Source: Datisca glomerata (Eukaryota; Streptophyta; Magnoliopsida; Cucurbitales; Datiscaceae). Taken from it: a stretch of 64,000 nt of DNA. The notes beneath the pieces are model-generated. The model worked only from the letters and a program-made list of their open reading frames with translations, had not been told where the DNA came from and did no database searches. A program made the translations under genes and the position numbers. Positions 56,001 through 64,000 of the stretch are shown here, one piece after another (position 1 is the stretch's first letter; every line of letters begins with the position of its first letter). The DNA is taken from the NCBI GenBank assembly GCA_003255025.1, contig QANY01008070.1:210304-274303 (forward strand). Reading direction: 5' to 3'.

Positions 56001-56897
56001 TGTAAATGGTGAGTCATGTCATTATGTGAAATAACGTTTATCGATGTGCCACCTATGTGGAATAACGTTTATCGATGCGTGATAATGATAAAATAACTCC
56101 TGTAAATGACGCTTCTATTTTATAAAAGTGGCGATCCCAATATATGAAATTAGGTATTAAATCTTGTAATTCGTCTTCGAGTTTAGTGACAAAGATTCGA
56201 AGGTCTTTTCTTGCCTGGGAACAATCTGAGGGCTGTGGTGTGGTAGAATTATGACAAGATTTGCTACACCATGATGGTAAGATCTTCTTGAAGGATGTAG
56301 CCACCTTACGAGTCTTGGAAGTGCCTCCTTTGTGCCACCCCGAGAGACCCCCGAGCGCGGCTCCCCATGCCACTTTGGGGGGAACCCCGGAGGTGGCTCC
56401 CTATGCCGCCACGGGGGGAGCCTTGAGGGTGGCTCCCCATGTCGCCACGGTGGAACCTCGGGCGTGGCTTCTCATGCTGCCACGAGGGAACCCCGAGCAC
56501 TTTTTCTTGTGTTACATCATTTTGGGGATGTGGCACATTTTTAGTGCGCGACCATGTTTTGAACGTGACTCTTATTGGTGTCAGTTTCTGTCTGGACACG
56601 TGTTTGACGCGGTTGTAAATGATGTGCGTATGGTCCCCACTTGACCTCATTTATAAAAAGGGGTCCCTTGTATCATTATAAAGGTAATCACTTCTCATCA
56701 ATCTCGAGATAAAAACACTGAGAATATTCTCTTCTCGAGTTTCTCATCTACCTTAGAGTCTTAAAGGCATTTGTCACCTTCCGACGGCTGCCTAAGGTTA
56801 CTTGTCCTTCACCCTCCGATCACCAACTCTCACGTTCTCAGACATACTTGGCATAGACTATATCACTCATACACACATCGTCCTAAATCCTGAAACA
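56001..56897 (+). repeat. 3' LTR of Tat element (897 bp)
   Basis: Starts TGTAAATGGTGAGTCA and ends CCTGAAACA, followed by the TSD ATATG. Collinear with the 5' LTR but with fewer GC-rich units and scattered substitutions. The TATA region reads TTATAAAAAG near 56651. Confidence 0.95.
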
Positions 56898-56902
56898 ATA
56901 TG

Positions 56903-57579
56903 AATGAAATGTAAACATTCGAAGAAGTTACTAAACTATCAGGTTGTGTGTTAAAATTGCTTAACTGTAAAAAAATGAGTTTTTAAATAATAAAATATTT
57001 TTATGCAAAACTGATAGTTCTTCACTATCATTTTTTCGTTAGGATTTGGACATGAAAAAGGGGTTCTCTTCCCTGTCTGGGAAGGTAGATTAAAGAAAAG
57101 TAGCTTCTTTCTCTTCTAGACGGTTGGTTCAATTTTGCCAAGCTAGATAATGGTCAAATATCAAATTTGATGTTCCAAATGTAGGGAAAGCTGATACACA
57201 AAATAGAGTTCTTCTCTTTCATTTCGCAAAATAGTCATTTTACACCACATGTTCGAAGAGATTATCTTACCAATTATATAATAGAAAGAAGGAACATAAA
57301 CTTCCGACAAAGGGAAGATTCGAGCATAGATTCCTTCGGGTATTGCGATGCTCAAATATGTAGGGGACATGGATTTTCCCCTGTTGGCGCCTAGCCTCCG
57401 TCGCACTTGAGCAAAAATGGAAAGCCATTAGTATCCAGATTTGCGCAGAGAAAAAAATCTTGATGAGGTGCAGTAGGTTGAGAAAAAAATTCCGCTCAGG
57501 GAGTTTTTGAAAAGCTGAGAGACAAACATAGTGTGTAGAGGAAGAGAGAAAAAGCAAAGAGAGAGATGAATGAGGGCTC
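56903..57579. other. Intergenic DNA right of the Tat element
   Basis: No coding signal or repeat recognised. The 81- and 126-codon minus-strand frames here match nothing I know. Confidence 0.5.
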
Positions 57580-57587
57580 GAATAAAT

Positions 57588-58079
57588 TAGGGGTGTGCAC
57601 GAGACGGCTTCTGAGCATTTTTGTCCTATCTTGTTGGGAAGAGACAATTTTGTTTAGTCCCATCCCGTCCCGTATAGAGAAGAAATCACGAGCCTGGGAC
57701 GGGATGGGATGAGTTTTTTCCCATTTTTTACTGCATTTTTTTTTACCTTTTTTTGGACTGTTTTGGGTTGAATTTGATTTCTTTTTAGATTTTAGACTGT
57801 TTTGGGCATTTTTTTTAGAGATTTAGACTATGTTGTAATGGTTAGAAATCAATTATATGTTAAAAATCAAAAGAATTGAGGTTAAAATTAAAAAATATAA
57901 TGTGTGTGTGTGTGTGTGTGTGTGTATATACGGGACAAAGTCGGGACAAAGACTCTTATCTCGTGTCCCGTCCTGTTCCGCACATGACAAAATTTTTATG
58001 TCTCGTCCCTCCAGTCCCACTTGGTTTTGAGCGGTTTTTCATGACGGGACAGATTTTTCAGGACGCTTGCATATCCCCA
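57588..58079. mobile_element. hAT MITE (492 bp)
   Basis: Left end TAGGGGTGTGCACGAGACGG and right end (inward) TGGGGATATGCAAGCGTCCT are inverted copies with a few differences. Flanks GAATAAAT (57580-57587) and GGATAAAT (58080-58087) match at 7 of 8, an 8-bp hAT-type TSD. The interior holds GGGACGGGATGGG tracts and a (TG)n microsatellite at about 57900-57925. No transposase. Confidence 0.8.
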
Positions 58080-58087
58080 GGATAAAT

Positions 58088-58721
58088 GACTCGGAGTGAG
58101 CGTGGTAGAATAAGATAAATTGTGCTCGATGGGCCCCAGTGCAAATAAAAAAAATGAAATTCAGACCCATAGAATTTTTGTTTATGAATGTGATATTTTC
58201 AACATGATAAAATACTAAATTAGTTATTGTTAGACAATGTCTAGCAAAACTTTCAAATTAGAATAGCAACTTTAGTCTTTTCATCGGTAAAAAAAGATGA
58301 ATATAGTTAAAAAAAAATCATGCTCTTAATTCTATATTTTCTTTTCTCAAGAGCTTATACCTAAATTTTTCTCCCGAAAGAAAGAGAGAAAGGGGAAATG
58401 GATCCCTTCATGTTAGGGATCCCAACAGAAGGGTTTCTGTTCCTTTAATCATGGATGTCCGTTATAGAATGGACGACTACAATCGCCTTGGCACTATGGT
58501 CAAGGTGATATGACAACTTTCATTTTTTTTCATTTTTTTTCTTTTTCCTATTTTAAATTTGGGTCGTTCATTACCATATTTGACAAAATTCTCTCAAATT
58601 CCATAGAACAGGAGAGGATTATGGTCCAGATAAAGGAGAGAAGAATATGCGACATCGTGAATGGATTTAATGAGGAAATATTCTTTTGACGATTTTTAGA
58701 TGATGTGGTCTAGACTGGAAA
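58088..58721. other. AT-rich intergenic DNA
   Basis: No gene or paired repeat recognised. Confidence 0.5.
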
Positions 58722-60083
58722 TCACTACTACTTCTAAATTAGACTTGGGGGGATAAATATTTTTAGACACATTTGTCCAACCAAATTTAATTAAATTTTA
58801 AAAATACCTTACAACTTATTTAATATAAATTCATTTAAATATATTTGTTGTAGATTAACTTGTTAGTTTAATTAAATATATTTATTATTTTATATATTAC
58901 AACTATTGTCTTAATGTATTTAATAGGAGACAAACTTAAAATAAGGAGAAATGAATAGTCATACGTCTTAAAAAATAATTAGAAAAAGAATAATATTTGT
59001 AACCAAAATATAAAGACAAATAAAAGAACATCATGGATAGAAAGACGAATAAGAGTTACATAACACTAATTTTTTAAAGTAATTTAATCCTTTAAACGAA
59101 TTGATTGTAGTAATGAACATATTTTCAATCAAAATTTTACATTAAATTGTATGGTGTATAAAAAATTGATATAAGAAAACTAATATAATAGACTATTATT
59201 TATATATATTTATACTCAGACAAAATATTTGAAGTTACGGATTCTACAAAGTTCATGTGATTTAAAAAATATTAGTTAGATATACTACAACTTAAATGTT
59301 TATAAAGTGGTTGATTCAAAAATGAGTATTATAATTATACATTTGTACAATAAAAATGATATTATATCATTAAAGTGTCATTAATTCTATATAGTGGTTA
59401 TTGTAAATGTCTTATATTTGAAATAAAATTGAGGTAATGACGATATTGAAAAACATGAATAATAGAGACTTATGTATTATAAATGAGACTTTAATGATAA
59501 AATGGAAGAGTTATGTGAATCTGAAAAGAAGATGAGAAGTGAAAAGTCGCATGAAGTTATTGAGAGAATATATGAATTATTATATAAGTTATAACCTTGA
59601 TTTATTTTACTCATAATTATGTGCATTACTAAATTATGTCTGACTTTAAGAGTACTTGTAAATATTATTTAAAATTTCATTTTCTAACTCATTCCTACGC
59701 GTGATCTCTTGAACATTTTATATCTCACCAATTAATTTGTTATATTTTCACATTCTTTTTTTATTGTGAATTTTTCTTGACCAGATAGATGTGCTATTTT
59801 TGTAGAGTTAATTTATGGTCAATTATTTGTGTATGTCCATTTAGCTAGATACCATTTAGTAAACGACATTTGTAGATGATGGTTATATATTCATGAATAA
59901 TATTTACCAAATACAAATGAAAAATGTATTGTCACAAAAACTAATTACGGACAGTAAAAAACATTTAAAAATCGTTCATTCAACGTAATGTTACAATCCG
60001 TTATTCTTCTTTACTTTAGAGTTTGAAAACTAAAGGAAACTATTTTTTTATATCACCTGGAACGCACGTTTTTCACGTCTAGT
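58722..60083 (+). mobile_element. Helitron candidate (about 1.36 kb), low certainty
   Basis: A possible 5' end TCACTACTACTTCTAAATTAG follows an A. It is followed by TTTTTAGACACATTTGTCC, which resembles the segment just inside the 12552 Helitron (TTTTTAGACAACTTTATCC). The 3' side ends with AACGCACGTTTTTCACGT then CTAGT at 60079-60083. The terminal hairpin is weak and the base after CTAGT is A. The interior is AT-rich and non-coding. Confidence 0.35.
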
Positions 60084-60361
60084 ATTTTCAAAATAGGCTT
60101 ACTTGAATTTTTCTAAAAGTACATCTAATTAACCAAAAATCCTGAAATAAAAACTGAAGTCTAAATTGATAAAAGTAAAACTTTAGGTATCAAAATGATT
60201 GTAAATACAAATTTTAGAGACGTAAAATTTCAATTTTCTTAAAAGAAAAAAATATCATAGTTATTATTAAAAAATTTGGACTTTTGACAAGAACGACCCT
60301 ATTAAGTAATAAATAAAAAACTCCTAAAAAATCGTAGTTGTTAATATAGCCCGCTAACTAA

Positions 60362-61052
60362 TCCTACTATATATAAAAGTGGGGATGTTGAGAAAAATAT
60401 TTTTGGGCAACTCTATTGGGATCTTTTTACAAAAATTTCTAATTTACCATTTAACTTAATATTAAATGTCATCGTAGAAATTAACTTATTTAATGAATTA
60501 ATTAGTAGACGTTTTTATATTTTAATGATAGCAATTATGATATATTATAACAATGTATTTATAGTATAATTTATATTAATCACACATGGTGAATGAGAAA
60601 AAATATTTCTTGGAAATTCAATAAAAGTAAAAAATAATTGACAATTAAACATGTTTAAATAATGCATATACATTTTCTAATTGACTTGATGAGGTGGCCG
60701 CGTTTAGCTAAAACTTTACTACCATTTTATAAATACTCGACATTAGAGAATTACAATGAACTTAATATTTAATCAAAGTAATATATATTATTTTTCTTCA
60801 AATTTTCAACAAAAGCATTGGAATATCAAAAAATTATAAGCGGTTTGCGATAAATTTACATGATAAATCATTAATCATTATATAGAGACTAATAATATAT
60901 AGCACTTATGCTAATTAATTATTGAATGAATCATACATTTCTTTAGTAAATTAATTTACTTATGAACATAGTGTTAAGATTTATTTTTTCGTTACATTAA
61001 CGAATCTAATATTGAGTTGAGTTAGGTGCATCGCATGTGGTGTTTGACTAGT
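60362..61052 (+). mobile_element. Non-autonomous Helitron candidate (691 bp)
   Basis: The 5' end TCCTACTATATATAAAAGTG is preceded by A, a strong match to the common plant Helitron 5' pattern. The 3' end has GGTGCATCGCATGTGG, a decayed form of the hairpin seen at 12092, followed by GTTTGA and CTAGT at 61048-61052. The next base is A rather than T. Non-coding. Confidence 0.5.
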
Positions 61053-61778
61053 ACTATACAATGACTACATACCAACTTCTAAAAATACATTTATTATTCC
61101 TAAAAAGAACCTCATTTAAAACCTTAAAAATATCATTTTTGTACATAAAAAATAGAAGGGTCATTCTTACATATAAAATATTAAAAATGGCCATACACTA
61201 TAATTTCTAAAAAAAAATTCTAGTACTCATGTAATAATGAAAACATAATTCTCATCCATAACTAGATCAATAATTTAAATAATTTAATATTTGATCCATA
61301 CTATTATTAGAATAACTCTAAATTCAAATAATTTAAATAGATATCACTGAATTAATTAAAATTTAATCAAATTATTTATGTCATCGATCAAATCTCATGT
61401 CTTAAGTAATTAAGTATGTATTTAAGTTATTTATCTAAGTTTATAATTATTCGCACAATGGTATTTAACATTATTAACCTCACGTGAGAAGCCGAGTGCT
61501 GTTTTAAAATTTTCCCGCTGGGACCTACCAGACTCTGAGAACGTGCTAACACAGAGCTGCCTGAATGTTTCTAAAAACGGATCATCAGCGGTTTAATCAT
61601 CCCGTGACCGTCTGGGCCACTGAATATGAGATCATAGAGAACACATCTATTAATCGATTACATCACGAACGACAAACCAGACTTCCACAGTAGTATAACC
61701 TGTGGTGCTTTCCACCCGAATGTACTCCTTGTTCAACTGCTGGTGCCGGGGGCTTGTAATTAACCAATTATTACCTCC
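61053..61778. other. Intergenic DNA upstream of the NDR kinase gene
   Basis: AT-rich to about 61490, then more balanced in composition. No gene recognised. Confidence 0.5.
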
Positions 61779-61784
61779 CACGTG
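61779..61784 (+). promoter_or_regulatory. G-box (CACGTG) upstream of NDR kinase gene
   Basis: CACGTGTC, a G-box/ABRE-like core, lies about 200 bp before the start codon, with a CCAATTA motif 15 bp upstream. Binding is inferred from the motif only. Confidence 0.4.
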
Positions 61785-61982
61785 TCAGTCGGACAAATTG
61801 ACATTGAGGTAATAAAGAAAAAGTTGTCAAGCTCTGCTTTTCTGAGGTCTTGTTCGTACTTGCTTCGTTGTCACCATCATCAAAATTCAGAAGCCACAGC
61901 TAGAGAGAGAGGGAGAGACAGAATTCTAGAGAGAAAGAGCTACTTTTGGAGTTGAGGTTTTGAACTCGGGAGCAAATTGACA

Positions 61983-64000
61983 ATGGAGAATCATCAGGAA
62001 GTGGAAGACGAGGTGAAACCTATGGCTGGTGAAGTGGGAGAAGAGAATGGAGAAGTAGGTTCGAGCTTGACCATGGAGAGGGTAGCTGCAGCCAAGCAGT
62101 TCATTGAGAATCACTATAAAGCTCAGATAAAGCACATCCAAGAACGGAAGGAGAGGTATTCTTTCATTCCCTTTATCCTCCCTTTCCTTTTTCACTTTTT
62201 CTCAATATCTCCTGCCGATTAAAGAACCACTATTCCCATATCGAACTTCATTAAACATGAGCTTTTTTTTTGCTGCGAAACATCGAATTTGAGTGGGAAT
62301 ATACGTAGTTGTCTGAAAAACTAGCATAATCTTGGAATGAATTCTTATTTTGAAACTCGAGATGCATAAGTTCTTACTTTTCATTTCCATCTTCCACGCC
62401 TTTGAGAAATGGGGCAATGTTTGGAACTTCATGGTGTGTTTTTCTTGTTTTGGGGGTGAGAGTGAGGGAGGATTAGAAGTTACTTTCCTCAGAAGAGTTC
62501 GATTGTTAAATGGTTGGTTGGCAGTTCATATTTTGTACGGTAAGTTTCAGTTTATGTGCTTCCGTGTGTAGATAAACAATAAACTACGTAGGTCAAATTT
62601 GTTATGACGGTTTGTAAAAAAATGAATTTAATATCTTCGCTGTGCAGATTATACAACTAAAACAGGAGACTTATTGCTGAACATTTGCTTCCTGTATAAT
62701 TAATTACATATTTGGCAAACCCTTTCCGGAAGTCATATTCCTCATAAATGCTAATGGTTCGTTTAGAAGTCATTTAGCTTCATGTCAAAGATTAAAACTA
62801 AAGCTGAAGCTTAAAGTGATATATGCTTAATCTTTGATGATTAAGCTCTTTTTTATTTTTATTTTTTCCATTTTTTTGTTGTCAAACAAGAGAGAAGAAT
62901 ATATTTTCTTCATATCGTAGCTGGTGCTAAGTGCTGCGAAGAGCGTTCTGGTCTACTCCTCTCATGCTTTGGAATGAGCAGCATCCTTGTTAGTTGGAAT
63001 AGAATCCTAAAAACAAATTAAAATGTTATTAAATTGAATATGCTATTTTGTTTTACTATTTGACATATTAGCTGCGTTGAAATTTGGGTGCCTCAAATTC
63101 TTAATTGAATCAGGTTTCCAGCAAATCGTGCTAGGTTACCTAATACGAGAAGAGTTAAGATTTGTTTAGGATTTAGGGTTCCTACTCATGTAGGTAAGAA
63201 ATTAGGGTTTACTATTACAAAGTTTGGTGGCTCTATCCCAAGAGACGATGCAAAGGAGGTTCTTCTCTAAAGGAGATATTCCCTAGTAGTGAGGTTATGC
63301 CACAATAGATAACGAGGGCATACTATGAATGAAGGAGGTCTCTATCTCTAGAGATACTTCATGGTATTGAGCAGCTTAGTCAGATGACTTTCTTGTGTCA
63401 AAGAATGTTTTCAAGCTGGTGGGTTGCCTTTAACGTGATCGAGGAGTAGTGGCTTTGCTTATTGGGTGTAATGAGGCTTTAGGTTAATTGATTGAGCTGC
63501 AATTGGATTTTGTAGTGAATACTATAGAGTGCGTTAGTCCTGGAGGTAAGCAATCGCACCACCTTAAGTACTGTTTTTTGTTTTATAAGTAAACGTAAAT
63601 TTATTTTCTTAATTGTTCTATGGTGCTTCTGTGCAACAAATGGTCACTTCCACCAACACTGTTGCCATTCCTGCTTGTTCAACGGTTATTTTGGCACTCT
63701 TGCTTTCAAGATCTGCATTTTTCCTATGTAGTTGAGTAGCATTGAAGCTTTCTTGATGCTTTACATGGAATTCCTGTTCCTTGGTGATGCATTTTCCAAT
63801 TACCAGGAAAATTATATCAAGTGCTAGATTTGGTGCCTGATATGTTCTTTCTTTGAATTATATTCTCCAAAGGCGCTTAGTGCTGGAAAGGAAATTGGCA
63901 TCTTCAGATGTGTCAGCGGAAGAGCAAGTTAATCTTCTGAAGGATTTGGAGCGCAAAGAGACCGAATATATGCGACTTAAAAGGCACAAAATTTGTGTAG
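61983..64000 (+). CDS. NDR-type AGC serine/threonine kinase, first two coding exons (continues past window)
   Basis: Exon 1 is 61983-62155 and exon 2 runs from 63873 to at least 64000, joined by a 1717-bp GT-AG intron that splits an Arg codon. The joined product begins MENHQEVEDEV and includes SLTMERVAAAKQFIENHYKA, HIQERKERR, LVLERKLASSDVSAEEQVN and RKETEYMRLKRHKICV. This is the N-terminal regulatory region of plant NDR kinases, which binds MOB1 in the family. The kinase domain lies outside the window. NDR kinases act in a Hippo/MEN-like pathway affecting cell polarity and pollen development. The start is the ATG at 61983; the frame two codons upstream has no ATG. The leader is rich in AGAGAG. 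Confidence 0.92.
62156..63872 (+). other. First coding intron of NDR kinase gene
   Basis: Donor GAGAG/GTATTC and acceptor TCTCCAAAG. Non-coding; the short frames near 62202-62571 are chance. 63160-63560 is less AT-rich and holds GGATTTAGGGTTCC and TTAGGGTTTACTATT-like strings that could be an old retroelement scrap, but no domain is visible. Confidence 0.8.

Larger units (their letters stand above)
41640..56897 (+). mobile_element. Ty3/Gypsy LTR retrotransposon, Tat lineage, decayed (15.3 kb)
   Basis: The two LTRs (41640-42694 and 56001-56897) both start TGTAAATGGT and end GAAACA. The perfect 5-bp duplication ATATG flanks the element (41635-41639 and 56898-56902). The domain order on the plus strand is gag, protease, reverse transcriptase, RNase H, a second archaeal-type RNase H, then integrase. 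Dual RNase H and extra DNA between integrase and the 3' LTR are hallmarks of the Tat lineage. Stops and frameshifts occur throughout, and a solo-LTR-like insertion splits the RNase H region. The visible differences between the LTRs point to an old insertion. Confidence 0.95.

Noticed and set aside
58722..60083. Confident Helitron call
   Set aside because: The 5' end is a weak match, the terminal hairpin is poor and the base after CTAGT is A, so it is kept only as a low-certainty candidate.
1..64000. tRNA or full-length snRNA genes
   Set aside because: Reading by eye, I found no cloverleaf with a convincing T-loop and acceptor stem. The U2-like sequence at 23701 is only 30 nt.

Overview
The window is nuclear DNA of a flowering plant, most likely a eudicot. 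Coding exons have GT-AG introns, the intergenic DNA is very AT-rich, and every recognisable gene is a plant family member. I cannot name the species. Six host genes are supported: (1) a THO6/DWA1-like WD40 gene on the minus strand at the left edge, with 11 of its exons reconstructed and its 3' end outside the window; (2) NMT1, N-myristoyltransferase (14721-16025, +); (3) a single-exon RPS2-type CC-NB-LRR resistance gene (20931-23621, +); (4) a five-exon VOC/glyoxalase-I-like gene with a plastid-type leader (29718-31765, -); (5) a single-exon domesticated PIF/Harbinger nuclease of the ALP1-like family (37548-39062, +) whose first catalytic Asp is replaced; (6) the first two coding exons of an NDR-type AGC kinase at the right edge (61983 to beyond 64000, +).

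Much of the rest is transposable elements, several with target-site duplications (TSDs) that can be read directly. From left to right: a hAT element with a decayed BED-finger transposase and a 31-bp minisatellite (7396-11032); Helitron-like ends (12092, 12552-13183); a 561-bp non-autonomous hAT relative directly upstream of NMT1 (13471-14031); an outer terminal-inverted-repeat (TIR) element (17011-19530) containing a MULE with a perfect 9-bp TSD (17537-18552); an AT-rich inverted repeat (about 19785-20195); a 2.84-kb foldback MULE-like element with a perfect 9-bp TSD, built from dozens of short palindromes (25457-28298); hAT-like remnants (34349-35211, 35864-36205); a 15.3-kb decayed Ty3/Gypsy Tat-lineage retrotransposon with a perfect 5-bp TSD (41640-56897); a hAT MITE (57588-58079); and two more Helitron candidates (58722-60083, 60362-61052).

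The Tat element is itself split inside its RNase H region by a 2.87-kb solo-LTR-like insertion with a perfect 5-bp TSD (46536-49404). Between its integrase and 3' LTR it carries antisense fragments resembling a plant mobile domain (PMD) protein.

The host genes do not form an operon or cluster; they are unrelated housekeeping, defence and signalling genes separated by repeats. The observations most worth following up are the palindrome-lattice foldback element 1.8 kb downstream of the RPS2-like gene, a perfect 30-nt antisense copy of the U2 snRNA 5' end just after the RPS2-like stop codon, the antisense PMD-like reading frames in the Tat element, and the nested insertions.
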